64,000 nucleotides of DNA from CAXTPV01 sp965276715 (GTDB taxonomy: Bacteria > Pseudomonadota > Alphaproteobacteria > Acetobacterales > Acetobacteraceae), in NCBI GenBank assembly GCA_965276715.1, contig OZ255622.1, forward strand, positions 3,410,001 through 3,474,000, in the 5' to 3' direction. Positions 25,262 through 34,184 of this stretch are shown here, piece by piece. Positions within the stretch are counted from its first letter, which is position 1, and each line of letters starts with the position of its first letter. The notes beneath the pieces were generated by a model, which saw only the letters and a program-made list of their open reading frames with translations, was not told the DNA's origin and did not search any database. A program made the translations under genes and the position numbers.

Positions 25262-25768
25262 ATGGCCAGGATCGGCAAGGCGGATCACCAGCGCATCCTT
25301 CACATGGCCGATGTCGACGGACGCAAGGTCGCCGACATCGCGGCCGAGTTCGGCTGCACGCCGGCCAACATCTACGCGCTCCTCGGCAGGCTCCGCGGCC
25401 GGGCGGGGAAGGGGACAGAGCCCGCCGAGCAGTCCGCACCCGCGCCGACGCTTGCGCCCGCGACGCCGATCGATCTGTTCGCGGCGGCTCCATCCTCCAA
25501 GCCGGCGTCCGGCACCGTCACCGACATGTCCGTCCATCGTCCGGCCGCCCCGCCCGATCGCGGCATCGGTGCCAAGCTCGCCAAGCCAGGCTTTGGTCTG
25601 GCGATGCGCACCGCCGACGGCGAGGAAAGTCTCGCGCCCTTCCGTTCGCTCGATGACCTGCTGACCGCGATCAAGCCGGTGCTTCGCAGTGCCGCCCGCA
25701 GCTCGGATCCGGTCTGGTTCTCGATCCAGCCGATCGACCTCGCCACCATCGAGACCGACGCGGCCTAG
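25262..25768 (+). CDS. Hypothetical protein with N-terminal HTH-like segment
   Basis: A 168-residue product. The first 45 residues (ADHQRILHMADVDGRKVADI, then AAEFGCTPANIYALLGRLRG) look like a helix-turn-helix similar to those of transposase or sigma region 4 proteins. A Pro/Ala-rich linker (about 50-100) follows, then a conserved-looking C-terminal segment (GFGLAMRTADGEESLAPFRS, then DDLLTAIKPVLRSAARSSDP). No named family recognised. Start ATG 25262 has GAGGAGGG about seven bases upstream; longer in-frame readings run out of phase with the upstream transporter and are not real. rmuC follows by 14 bp, so the two may be co-transcribed. Confidence 0.7.
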   Translation: MARIGKADHQRILHMADVDGRKVADIAAEFGCTPANIYALLGRLRGRAGKGTEPAEQSAPAPTLAPATPIDLFAAAPSSKPASGTVTDMSVHRPAAPPDRGIGAKLAKPGFGLAMRTADGEESLAPFRSLDDLLTAIKPVLRSAARSSDPVWFSIQPIDLATIETDAA

Positions 25769-25782
25769 GCCGTTCGACCACA

Positions 25783-26856
25783 GTGATCCCGGCCTTCCAG
25801 CTCGCCACCGCCGCCTGCCTCGGCGCGCTGGCACTCGTCCTGCTGCTGCTGGCGCTTCGGCTCCGTCCAGGCTCCGGACGGATCGAGCGCCTGGCCGCCG
25901 ACCTCGCTCGAGACGGCGCCGAGCTTCGTCTGACGGTGGAGACGCGTCTGGCCGTGCTCGCCGACAGCAACGCGGCGCATTTCGGCGGCCTGCACGACAC
26001 CTTGTCCCGGCGCCTCGACGAGGCGGTCGGCGGCCATCTGCAGTCGAGCTTCGCCCGGATCAACGAGCAGGTCGCCTCCGTCCAGAAGGCCGTCGGCGAC
26101 GTCCAGTCGAGTGCCGCCCAGATCGCGGACCTTCGCCGTGTGTTCGCGAGCGTCCGCGCCCGCGGCGCCTGGGGCGAAGGCCAACTGCGTGCCCTTCTCG
26201 ACGACATCCTGCCCGCCGGCGCCTACGAGACCGATTGCCGTCTGCGCGACGGCTCGGCTGAAATGGTCGAGTTCGCGGTCCGCATGCCAGCCCCCGGAAC
26301 GGCCTCCGCGCGGCGCCCTTTGCTCGCCATCGACGCGAAATTCCCGACCGAGGCCTACGAGCGACTGCTCGCGGCCGACGAGGCGGGCGACCCCATCGCG
26401 GCGCGTCTCGCCCGCCGTGCGCTCGAGACGGCGCTCCGGACCGAGGCGAGAAGGATCGCCGGCAAATACATCGTCCCGCCTGTCACCGTCGATTATGCCA
26501 TCCTCTATCTTCCGACGGACGGTCTCTACGTCGAGGCCACGCGGCTTCCGGGCCTGCTCGACGAGCTCGGTCGCGTCCAGCGGGTCCTGGTCATGGGTCC
26601 CGCGATCCTTCCCGGCCTCCTCCGCACGATCCACCTGGGCGCCATGACGTTGGCCCTTGGCGAGCAGGCCGAGACGATCGCGCGCCTGCTCGGGGCGACG
26701 CGGCACGACCTGCAAGGGCTGGAGGAGACGCTCGAGAAGCTCGCCCGCCACGAGGGCGGCACGGCCACCGCCATCGAGGAGGCGAGGCGCCGTACCCGCG
26801 CCCTTGGACGCAAACTCGCCTCCGTCGGCGGGCCGTCGCCCGTGACACCTGGATGA
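25783..26856 (+). CDS. rmuC: DNA recombination protein RmuC
   Basis: RmuC-type proteins limit recombination at inverted repeats in E. coli; the mechanism is unresolved but the core resembles a nuclease fold. The 357-residue product has an N-terminal membrane segment (about residues 5-28), a coiled-coil region (about 30-115) and the RmuC core: RGAWGEGQLRALLDDILPAG, then PLLAIDAKFPTEAYERLLAA, TVDYAILYLPTDGLYVEA and VLVMGPAILPGLLRTIHLG. Start is GTG 25783. Length is on the short side for the family because the coiled coil is short. Preceded by an HTH-like hypothetical gene. Confidence 0.92.
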   Translation: MIPAFQLATAACLGALALVLLLLALRLRPGSGRIERLAADLARDGAELRLTVETRLAVLADSNAAHFGGLHDTLSRRLDEAVGGHLQSSFARINEQVASVQKAVGDVQSSAAQIADLRRVFASVRARGAWGEGQLRALLDDILPAGAYETDCRLRDGSAEMVEFAVRMPAPGTASARRPLLAIDAKFPTEAYERLLAADEAGDPIAARLARRALETALRTEARRIAGKYIVPPVTVDYAILYLPTDGLYVEATRLPGLLDELGRVQRVLVMGPAILPGLLRTIHLGAMTLALGEQAETIARLLGATRHDLQGLEETLEKLARHEGGTATAIEEARRRTRALGRKLASVGGPSPVTPG

Positions 26857-26976
26857 CCATTCGAGGGCTCACGAATGTTTTTGTTGCGCCGCAGCGCGAG
26901 GGGTTGTTAAACCAAGCTCAAGTTCGCCCGATAGAACACGCTTAACACCGGAACTAACCACAAAGGATCTCGGCCC

Positions 26977-27543
26977 ATGGCGTTGACAGGCACGATCACT
27001 ATTCACGGCGGGTCGGCCGGCGCGGTCTTCCACGATCACGGTGCGGTGAACTTGAGCCCGTTCACGAAGTTTTCCAGCTTCCTGTCCGACCAGTTCCACT
27101 TCACCAGCAGTTCCTACACCGAAGTCGACAACGGCAGCCTCACGCTGAAGTCGAAGTTCGGCAATCTCGTCGTTTCCAGTGCCGACACCATCTCCGCGAG
27201 CTTCGGTGGCGACACTGTCATCGGCGGCTCCGTCGGCATCAATTTCGTGTTCGGCAGCTCCACCACATCCCTCTATTCGACGCCCTACTCCGACACGTTA
27301 CCCGGTGGCGCGTCTTCCGCGCTCAGCCATGCTCTCGCCGCGGCGACCAACAACGTCTCGCTCGGCGGCGCATCGTCCGAACTCAAGCTGCTCGATCCCG
27401 AGCTGCTCAAGCCGACGCCTGCGACCGCTCCGGCGGCCGCCCCGACCGTCACTCCGGCTCCGTCGCATGCGGCCGGCACCCAGATCCAGCTCGGCGATTC
27501 GCATGTCTCCGTGATCAAGCTGACCGACCACAACAAGGCCTGA
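26977..27543 (+). CDS. Hypothetical Gly/Ser/Thr-rich protein
   Basis: A 188-residue product with no signal peptide. The first 105 residues are rich in G, S, T and aromatic residues and read as beta strands (MALTGTITIHGGSAGAVFHD; SLTLKSKFGNLVVSSADTIS; GGSVGINFVFGSSTTSLYS). A Pro/Ala/Thr linker (about 145-172) precedes a short C-terminal motif (TQIQLGDSHVSVIKLTDHN). The gene has AAAGGA before the ATG, a 120-bp AT-richer leader that may hold its promoter, and its own strong terminator, so it is monocistronic. Composition resembles secreted or surface proteins, but no family or export signal is evident. Confidence 0.7.
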   Translation: MALTGTITIHGGSAGAVFHDHGAVNLSPFTKFSSFLSDQFHFTSSSYTEVDNGSLTLKSKFGNLVVSSADTISASFGGDTVIGGSVGINFVFGSSTTSLYSTPYSDTLPGGASSALSHALAAATNNVSLGGASSELKLLDPELLKPTPATAPAAAPTVTPAPSHAAGTQIQLGDSHVSVIKLTDHNKA

Positions 27544-27563
27544 TCCGGCCATCCTCACTCCTG

Positions 27564-27597
27564 AAACGCCCGCGTTCGGAAACGAACGCGGGCGTTT
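27564..27597 (+). terminator. Rho-independent terminator
   Basis: Perfect 15-bp stem AAACGCCCGCGTTCG / CGAACGCGGGCGTTT with a GAAA tetraloop, 20 bases after the stop of the upstream gene. The clearest intrinsic terminator in the window; the A-run/T-run at the stem ends lets it work in both directions. Confidence 0.92.
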
Positions 27598-27633
27598 CTC
27601 GTTGTCGGCAGCCGAACCGTCACGAGACAACCC

Positions 27634-28539
27634 ATGACAACCCCCGGCATGCCGACCCCGGCCAGCGAAGCCGTCGCCGGTCCGACTTCGCACACCTACC
27701 GGGCGCGCCGCCTGCGCCTGCACTATGTCGACTGGGGCAATGAGGCCGCGCCGACCGCGCTGCTCGTCCACGGTGGCCAGGATCATTGCCGCAACTGGGA
27801 CTGGGTCGCAGCCGACCTCAGGCGCGACCATCATGTCATCGCCCCCGATCTCGTCGGCCACGGCGACAGCGACTGGTCGATCGACGGCTTCTACTCGCTG
27901 CAGGCGATCGTCTATGACCTGCATCAGCTCGTCCAGCAGCAGGCGCTCGCTCCGATCGACCTGATCGCGCATTCGCTCGGCGGCATGGCGGCGCTGCGAT
28001 TCGCCGGCGTGTTCCCCCACCTGGTCCGTCGCCTGGTCGTCATCGAGGGCCTCGGCTTCGTTCGCGATCTCGACGATCCCCCATCGGTCGAGACCAGGAT
28101 GGCCGACTGGGTCGAGAAGCAGCGTGCCGCCTCGGCGCGCCTTCCGCGCCGTTATCCGAGCATCGCCGAGGCCACCGCCCGAATGCAGGAGGCCAACAAG
28201 CATCTCTCCGAGCGCCAGGCGGCCCATCTGACCCGCCACGGCATCATGCAGAACGAGGACGGCACCTACAGCTGGAAGTTCGACAACTACACCCGCTTCC
28301 CCCAGCCCACCGACCTCACGCGCGACGAGGTGCACCGGCTCTGGTCGCGCATCACCTGTCCGGTGCTTCATGTCCACGGACGCGAGAGCTGGGTGCGCCA
28401 TCCGAAGGAAGGCGGCCTGCTCGACCATTTCGCCAACGCCCAGGTAGCCGACCTCGAAGGCTGCGGCCACTGGGTGCATCATGACCGGCTCGACGCCTTC
28501 CTCGCCCTCACCCGCACCTTCCTCGAAACTCCTATTTAG
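27634..28539 (+). CDS. Alpha/beta-fold hydrolase
   Basis: A 301-residue cytoplasmic alpha/beta hydrolase. It shows the oxyanion motif LLVHGGQDHCRNWDW, strand DLVGHGDSDWS, the nucleophile elbow AHSLGG (Ser at about 115), and the catalytic His near the C-terminus in GCGHWVHHDRLDAF. The helical cap (about 150-235) contains RYPSIAEATARMQEANKHLS. The substrate cannot be inferred; epoxide hydrolase/haloalkane dehalogenase-like and ester hydrolases share these features. It stands between a terminator and the two-component genes, with 36 bp to the response regulator. Confidence 0.88.
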   Translation: MTTPGMPTPASEAVAGPTSHTYRARRLRLHYVDWGNEAAPTALLVHGGQDHCRNWDWVAADLRRDHHVIAPDLVGHGDSDWSIDGFYSLQAIVYDLHQLVQQQALAPIDLIAHSLGGMAALRFAGVFPHLVRRLVVIEGLGFVRDLDDPPSVETRMADWVEKQRAASARLPRRYPSIAEATARMQEANKHLSERQAAHLTRHGIMQNEDGTYSWKFDNYTRFPQPTDLTRDEVHRLWSRITCPVLHVHGRESWVRHPKEGGLLDHFANAQVADLEGCGHWVHHDRLDAFLALTRTFLETPI

Positions 28540-28575
28540 TCGACACCGGGCGCGCCCTCTGCGACAGCGCTCGCC

Positions 28576-29271
28576 ATGGACACGGCCGCACACGACCGCA
28601 GGCTCCTGCTCGTCGAGGACGACGAGGAGATCGCGCGCGAGGTGGCCGACGAGCTGGAAAGTCATGCCTTCGCGGTCGCCTTGGCGCCGACCGGCGACGC
28701 GGGTCTCGCGCGCGCTCGGGCCGAGCGGTTCGATCTTCTCGTCATCGACCGTCTGCTCCCCGGCCTCGACGGCATCAGCGTGATCGAGACTCTCCGCGGC
28801 GAGGGGGTCCGGACACCGGTCCTCGTCCTCAGCGCGCTCTCGGCCGTCGACGACCGCGTCAGCGGCCTCAAGGCCGGTGGCGACGACTACCTGACCAAGC
28901 CGTTCGCGATGCCCGAGCTGATCGCGCGAGTCGAGGCGCTGTTGCGGCGTCCCGCCGAGACGCGCGAGACCGTGCTGCATGTCGGTCCGCTGGTCATCGA
29001 CCTGATCGAGCGCAGCGTGACGCGCGACGGCCGCACGCTCGAGCTGCTGCCGCGCGAATTCAAGCTGCTCGAATACCTGGCCCGCCGCCCCGGCCAGCTG
29101 CTGACCCGCGCGATGCTGCTCGAGGATGTCTGGCGCTACCGGTTCGTCCCGCAGACCAACCTCGTCGACGTCCATGTCGGCAAGCTCCGGCGCAAGCTCG
29201 ACGCGCCGGGCGAGCCCCCGCTGATCCACTCCATCCGCGGCGCCGGCTTCTGTCTTCGTGTTCCGGACTGA
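28576..29271 (+). CDS. OmpR-family response regulator
   Basis: A 231-residue two-component regulator. The receiver domain has D15-D16 acidic pocket residues (LLVEDDEEIA), phosphoacceptor D58 (LLVIDRLLPGLDG), and Lys in YLTKPF (about 108). The C-terminal winged helix has LELLPREFKLLEYLARRPGQ and VDVHVGKLRRKLDAP. The histidine kinase gene overlaps its 3' end by 14 bp. With the RND efflux triplet directly downstream, it most likely controls those genes, by analogy with other RR-HK-RND loci. Confidence 0.94.
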   Translation: MDTAAHDRRLLLVEDDEEIAREVADELESHAFAVALAPTGDAGLARARAERFDLLVIDRLLPGLDGISVIETLRGEGVRTPVLVLSALSAVDDRVSGLKAGGDDYLTKPFAMPELIARVEALLRRPAETRETVLHVGPLVIDLIERSVTRDGRTLELLPREFKLLEYLARRPGQLLTRAMLLEDVWRYRFVPQTNLVDVHVGKLRRKLDAPGEPPLIHSIRGAGFCLRVPD

Positions 29272-30616
29272 CATCTTCCGCACCGCGAGCTTCCGGCTCG
29301 CGGCGGGTGCCAGCATCATCCTGGCCGGCGCGAGCCTGCTGCAATTCGGCCTGATCGGCTGGCAGACCGGCCGCTTCGAGCACGCCCGCATCGACCGTCT
29401 CATCGAGCGCGAGCTGGCCGACCTCGTGCGCGAACCCTCGGCCGATCTCGCCGGACATGTGAGCGAGCATTTTCGCGACACGCTTCGCACCCTGCCGGTC
29501 GCCGGACTGTTTGCCCGCGACGGTTCGCGCATCGACGGCGACGTCGCGCGCTACCCGGCCCTGCTGCCGCTCGACGGACATGCCCGGCCGGTCGAGGTCG
29601 CGCTCGCCGATGGCAGGCTTCTCGCCATCCACGCCGCCGCGCGAACCCTTCCGGACGGTGCCCGTCTGATCATCGGCCGTGCCCTCGACGAACTTGTCGA
29701 GCTGCGCCGCATCATGCGTCGCGCGCTGCTGCTCTCCTCGCTGCCCGGCCTCGCCTTGTCGCTTGCCGGCGGCGCCTGGCTCGGCCACCGCGCGCTGATG
29801 CGCGTGGGCGACATGCACCGCGCCATCGAGCGGATCGTCGCCGGCGGCGTGCACGAGCGACTTCCGTCGAGCGATGCCAACGACGACCTCGAACGCCTGG
29901 CAGGCTCGGTCAATCGGATGCTCGACCGCATCGAGCGCCTGCTCGCGGAGGTTCGCGGCGTCAGCGATGACATCGCCCATGATCTGCGAACGCCGCTCGC
30001 TCGGGTGCGGGCGACGCTCGAGCGCACGCGCGACCGCGATCCCGACCAGCTTCGCGCCGGGATCGACCGCGCGATCGGCGATCTCGACCGCGCATTCGTG
30101 GTCATCACCGCACTGCTACGCATCGCCGAGATCGAGGGCAGGCGCCGCCGGGCCGGTTTCGCCCAGGCCTCGCTCGCCGATATCGCCGCCGATGCGATCG
30201 AGCTCTACGAACCGCTCGCCGAAGCGAAAGCGATCACCCTCTCGTTCCGCGTCGACGAGCCCGTCACCGTCGAGGGCGACCGCGACCTGCTGATGGAGGC
30301 CGTCGCCAATCTGCTCGACAACGCCGTCAAGTTCACGCAAGGCGGCGGTCACGTCGACATCGTCGTCGGGCGTTCGGCCGGCATGCCATCCATCGCGGTG
30401 GCCGATGACGGCATCGGCCTGTCCGAGCAGGACCGCGTCTCGGTGCTCAAGCGCTTCTACCGCGCCGACCGCAGCCGTCACATCCCGGGCAGCGGACTCG
30501 GCCTGAGCCTGGTCGCCGCCATCGCCGACCTCCACGGCGCCGAGATCGGCGTCGAACCCCTTGCGCCGGGCGTCCGTATCCATCTGCGCTTCGACCTGTC
30601 CGCCCCGCTGATTTAA
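29258..30616 (+). CDS. Sensor histidine kinase
   Basis: A 452-residue inner-membrane sensor. First membrane segment at about 13-35, periplasmic sensing region about 36-155 without recognised family, second membrane segment about 156-178, HAMP (to about 235), then the H-box DIAHDLRTPLARV (phospho-accepting H241), N-box LLDNAVKFTQ, and G-boxes DDGIGLSE and GSGLGLSLV. Start is GTG 29258 inside the response regulator gene, so expression is translationally coupled. Its likely job is sensing an envelope or xenobiotic signal for the adjacent efflux system. Confidence 0.94.
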   Translation: MFRTDIFRTASFRLAAGASIILAGASLLQFGLIGWQTGRFEHARIDRLIERELADLVREPSADLAGHVSEHFRDTLRTLPVAGLFARDGSRIDGDVARYPALLPLDGHARPVEVALADGRLLAIHAAARTLPDGARLIIGRALDELVELRRIMRRALLLSSLPGLALSLAGGAWLGHRALMRVGDMHRAIERIVAGGVHERLPSSDANDDLERLAGSVNRMLDRIERLLAEVRGVSDDIAHDLRTPLARVRATLERTRDRDPDQLRAGIDRAIGDLDRAFVVITALLRIAEIEGRRRRAGFAQASLADIAADAIELYEPLAEAKAITLSFRVDEPVTVEGDRDLLMEAVANLLDNAVKFTQGGGHVDIVVGRSAGMPSIAVADDGIGLSEQDRVSVLKRFYRADRSRHIPGSGLGLSLVAAIADLHGAEIGVEPLAPGVRIHLRFDLSAPLI

Positions 30617-30651
30617 TTTTAGTTTTAAGATTCCCCACCCGGCTTCCGACA

Positions 30652-30678
30652 ACGTTCCTGCTCCAGAAGGAGGAACGT
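30652..30678 (+). promoter_or_regulatory. Hairpin covering the ribosome binding site of the small lipoprotein gene
   Basis: ACGTTCCT (30652-30659) pairs perfectly with AGGAACGT (30671-30678), with an 11-base loop. The right arm overlaps the Shine-Dalgarno AGGAGG (about 30668-30674) immediately before ATG 30680, so folding would hide the ribosome binding site. A regulatory role (temperature or ligand dependent) is inference. Confidence 0.5.
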
Positions 30679-30679
30679 C

Positions 30680-30898
30680 ATGCAGGTCAGGTACCTTCTG
30701 GGCATGTCGAGTGTGCTGATGCTCGCGGCCTGCGCGCAAGGATCCGATCCGGACGATCCGCCGCAAACCCACGTCGGCACCTGCAGCCATTACCAAAGCG
30801 CGCTGCGCCAATTCGAGAACGTGCCGAATTGCGAGATGCGGACCCGACATGAAATGATCAATGGCCTGGGGCCGGTCAACCCCGGCAACAAGTCCTGA
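30680..30898 (+). CDS. Small lipoprotein
   Basis: A 72-residue product with a lipoprotein signal peptide: MQVRYLLGMSSVLMLAAC, lipidated Cys18. The short mature part contains two further cysteines (in GTCSHYQ and PNCEMRT), which may pair. No family recognised. It lies between the sensor kinase and the RND pump genes, and may be an accessory of either; its ribosome binding site is inside a hairpin. Confidence 0.75.
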   Translation: MQVRYLLGMSSVLMLAACAQGSDPDDPPQTHVGTCSHYQSALRQFENVPNCEMRTRHEMINGLGPVNPGNKS

Positions 30899-30998
30899 AC
30901 CGCATCTTCAAACGCACGGAGTACTAAAATCGAATTTCGTTGAGCCGGCCGGCCCGCGTGGCTAACCGCAGGGCGCGAACATCGATCGGGGTCCGCGC

Positions 30999-33900
30999 GT
31001 GAACGCCATCGTCGTCATGGCACTGAGAAAGCCGCTCACCTTCGTCGTGCTGGCGATCCTGATCGTCGTCTTCGGCGGCCTGGCCGCGTTCCGGACGCCC
31101 ACCGACATCTTCCCCAACATCGGCATCCCGGTCGTCGCCGTAGTCTGGACCTACAACGGTCTCTCGCCCGAGGACATGTCCGGACGCGTCGTCTACTACT
31201 ACGAACGCAACCTCACCACGTCGGTCAGCGACATCCAGCACATCGAGAGCCAGTCGCTCTACGGACGCGCCATCGTCAAGATCTTCTTCCAGCCCGGCAC
31301 CAACGTCGCCGCCGCCCAGGCGCAGATCACCGCCACGTCGCAGACGGTCCTCAAGCAGATGCCCGCCGGCATCACGCCGCCGCAGGTGCTGCTCTACAAC
31401 GCGTCCAGCGTGCCCGTCCTCGACCTGCAGGTGTCGGGCAACAACATGCCGGTGCAGGACATCTACGATCTCGCCTCGAACTTCATCCGCCCGCAGCTGG
31501 TGACCGTCCCTGGCGCCGCGATCCCGACGCCATACGGAGGCACGTCGAAATATGTCGACGTCGATCTCGATCAGCAGAAGCTGATCGAGCACGGCCTGTC
31601 GGCCGACGACGTGCAGGCGGCGCTGGCCAAGCAGAACATCGTCCTGCCGGCGGGCGACCAGAAGATCGGCAAGTTCGACTATTTCGTCGTGACCAACTCG
31701 ACCCCGATCGATGTCGACACGTTCAACGACATGCCGATCAAGCAGGTCGGCAACGCCATCGTCACGCTCCGTGACGTCGCTTTCGTCCATCGCGGCGGCC
31801 CGCCGCAGGCCAATATCGTGCTCGTCGCCGGCCACCAGGCGGTCCTGATCGAGATCCTCAAGACCGGCAGCGCATCCACCCTCGCGGTGGTCGACGGCAT
31901 CAAGCGCCTGCTGCCCAAGATCGAGAAGACATTGCCGCCCGGCGTGTCGATCAAGCCGCTGAACGACGCCTCGACCTTCGTGCGGAACTCGATCGTCGAT
32001 GTCGTGCGCGAAATGGGCATCACCGCGGTCCTGACCGGGCTGCTGGTTCTCGTCTTCCTCGGAAGCTGGCAATCGACGCTGATCGTCGTCGCCTCCATCC
32101 CGTTGTCGATCCTGGCCTCCATCGTGCTGCTGTCCTGGCTCGGCCAGACCATCAACGTGATGACGCTCGGCGGCCTCGCACTTTCGGTCGGCATCCTCGT
32201 CGACAACGCGACCGTCATGATCGAGAACATCGCCACCCATATCGAAAGCGGACAGGCGCTCGAGGAGGCGATCATCGACGCCGCCAACCAGATCATCGTG
32301 CCGACGCTGGTCGCCACGCTCTGCATCTGCGTGGTCTTCCTGCCGCTGTTCACGCTGAGCGGCGTCGCCGGCTACCTGTTCGCACCGCTGGCGATGGCCA
32401 TCGTCTTCGCGATGATCGCGTCCTTCATCCTGTCGCGGACCCTGGTGCCCACGATGGCCAACTGGATGCTGCGAAGCCAGGCCGCAAAACACCACGCCGT
32501 CCATCAGGGCCATGAACACGCGGTCTCGAAAGGTCCGTTCGCGCGGTTCCAGCGCGGCTTCGAGGCCGGTTTCACCCGCTTCAGGAGCGGCTATCGCGAC
32601 CTGTTGGAACTGGCCGTTCTCTATCGGGTCCGTTTCATCGTGGGCTTCCTCGGCCTGACTGTCGTGTCGATGCTGCTGGTGCCGTTCCTCGGCCAGAACT
32701 TCTTCCCGGGCATCGATTCCGGCGAGATCGACATGCACATGCGCACCCAGATCGGCACCCGCATCGAGGACTCGGCCAAGCTCGCCGCTCTCGTCGACCA
32801 GCAGATCCAGAGGCTTCTGCCCGGCCACGTCGAGGGTGTGACCGACAATTGTGGCCTGCCCGTGAGCGGCATCAACGAGGCCTACGGCTCATCCGGCACG
32901 ATTGGCCCGTCGGATTGCGATCTCACCATCAGCCTGCGCGACGAAGCCTCGCCCGTCGACCTCTACCGCCAAATCCTGCGCCGCCATCTGCCGGCGCTCT
33001 TTCCGGGAACGTCGTTCGCATTCCTGCCCGGCGACATCACCGCCAAGATCCTCGATTTCGGCTTGCCCTCGCCGCTCGACGTGCAGGTGATCGGACGCGA
33101 CACCGCCGCGAACTACGAGTACGCCAAGCTGCTGCTCGGACATATCAGGCGCATTCCGGGTATCGCCGACGCGCGCATCCAGCAGGCTTTCGGCGCCCCC
33201 ACGCTGCGAATCGCCACGTCGCGCGCCTTCGCGCTGCGCACCAACCTGACCGAAGCCGACGTCGCCCACAACGCGTTGGCGAGCCTGTCGGGGTCCGGAC
33301 AGACCGCCCCCAGCTTCTGGCTGAACAACAAGAATGGCGTCTCCTACCTCGTCAACCTGCAGACGCCGCAGGACCAGCTCGCAACGATGAACGACCTCGA
33401 GACCATCCCGGTCGACAACGGCAACGGCAATCCCGCCGACCGCACGCAGCTTCTCGGTGCATTGGGCGGAATCAGCCAAGGGGGATCGCCGCTTGTCGTC
33501 TCCCACGAGAGCATCATCCCGACGATCGACATCTATGCGTCCAACGCCGGCCGCGACCTCGGCGCCGTCAGCGATGCGGTCGGCCGTGCGATCGCCGCCA
33601 CCGCCGGCAAGCTGCCGCACGTGTCCCGCGTCGAGGTGCGCGGCCAGGCCGAGACGATGACGAGCGCCTACTCGCAGCTTCTGTTCGGCCTCGTCCTGTC
33701 GGTGGCCCTCGTCTATCTGATCATCGTGGCGAACTTCCAGTCCTGGCTTGATCCTTTCATCATCATCACCGCCTTGCCCGCAGCACTCGCCGGCATCGTG
33801 TGGGCCTTGTTCATCACCCACACCACGCTGTCGGTGCCCGCACTCACCGGCGCGATCCTGTGCATGGGTGTCGCCACCGCCAACTCGATCCTCGTCATCT

Positions 33901-34184
33901 CGTTCGCCCGCGAGGCACTGGCGGTTCACGGCGACGCGGCGCGCGCGGCGGTCGACGCCGGCTACTCCCGCGTCCGTCCGGTCCTGATGACGGCGCTCGC
34001 GATGATCGTCGGCATGCTGCCGATGTCGATCAGCAACTCGCAGAACGCGCCGCTCGGACGCGCGGTGATGGGCGGCCTGGTCGTGGCCACGATCGCCACC
34101 CTGCTCTTCGTGCCGGCCGTGTTTGCGCTGCTGCACGCGAAGCCGAAGGGCGCGCCTGAAGCGGCGAGGGAGAAATTGGCCTGA
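30999..34184 (+). CDS. RND efflux pump, inner-membrane permease
   Basis: A 1061-residue proton-driven permease of the RND superfamily with 12 membrane segments and two large periplasmic loops. Segments seen: N-terminal KPLTFVVLAILIVVFGGLAA, TM2-6 block from about 340, second half from about 545 and 870. The TM4 signature reads GILVDNATVMIEN, with D402-N403 where most HAE-1 pumps have D-D, so one of the paired proton-relay acids is Asn. Related pumps usually read VDDATV here. Start is GTG 30999. The adaptor gene overlaps its stop (TGATG), and the outer-membrane factor follows, giving a complete tripartite operon under the upstream two-component system. Substrates unknown. Confidence 0.94.
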   Translation: MNAIVVMALRKPLTFVVLAILIVVFGGLAAFRTPTDIFPNIGIPVVAVVWTYNGLSPEDMSGRVVYYYERNLTTSVSDIQHIESQSLYGRAIVKIFFQPGTNVAAAQAQITATSQTVLKQMPAGITPPQVLLYNASSVPVLDLQVSGNNMPVQDIYDLASNFIRPQLVTVPGAAIPTPYGGTSKYVDVDLDQQKLIEHGLSADDVQAALAKQNIVLPAGDQKIGKFDYFVVTNSTPIDVDTFNDMPIKQVGNAIVTLRDVAFVHRGGPPQANIVLVAGHQAVLIEILKTGSASTLAVVDGIKRLLPKIEKTLPPGVSIKPLNDASTFVRNSIVDVVREMGITAVLTGLLVLVFLGSWQSTLIVVASIPLSILASIVLLSWLGQTINVMTLGGLALSVGILVDNATVMIENIATHIESGQALEEAIIDAANQIIVPTLVATLCICVVFLPLFTLSGVAGYLFAPLAMAIVFAMIASFILSRTLVPTMANWMLRSQAAKHHAVHQGHEHAVSKGPFARFQRGFEAGFTRFRSGYRDLLELAVLYRVRFIVGFLGLTVVSMLLVPFLGQNFFPGIDSGEIDMHMRTQIGTRIEDSAKLAALVDQQIQRLLPGHVEGVTDNCGLPVSGINEAYGSSGTIGPSDCDLTISLRDEASPVDLYRQILRRHLPALFPGTSFAFLPGDITAKILDFGLPSPLDVQVIGRDTAANYEYAKLLLGHIRRIPGIADARIQQAFGAPTLRIATSRAFALRTNLTEADVAHNALASLSGSGQTAPSFWLNNKNGVSYLVNLQTPQDQLATMNDLETIPVDNGNGNPADRTQLLGALGGISQGGSPLVVSHESIIPTIDIYASNAGRDLGAVSDAVGRAIAATAGKLPHVSRVEVRGQAETMTSAYSQLLFGLVLSVALVYLIIVANFQSWLDPFIIITALPAALAGIVWALFITHTTLSVPALTGAILCMGVATANSILVISFAREALAVHGDAARAAVDAGYSRVRPVLMTALAMIVGMLPMSISNSQNAPLGRAVMGGLVVATIATLLFVPAVFALLHAKPKGAPEAAREKLA

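Noticed and set aside
27298..29532. Minus-strand open frame of about 740 codons opposite the hydrolase and response regulator
   Set aside because: Antisense shadow; both sense genes have complete catalytic motifs.
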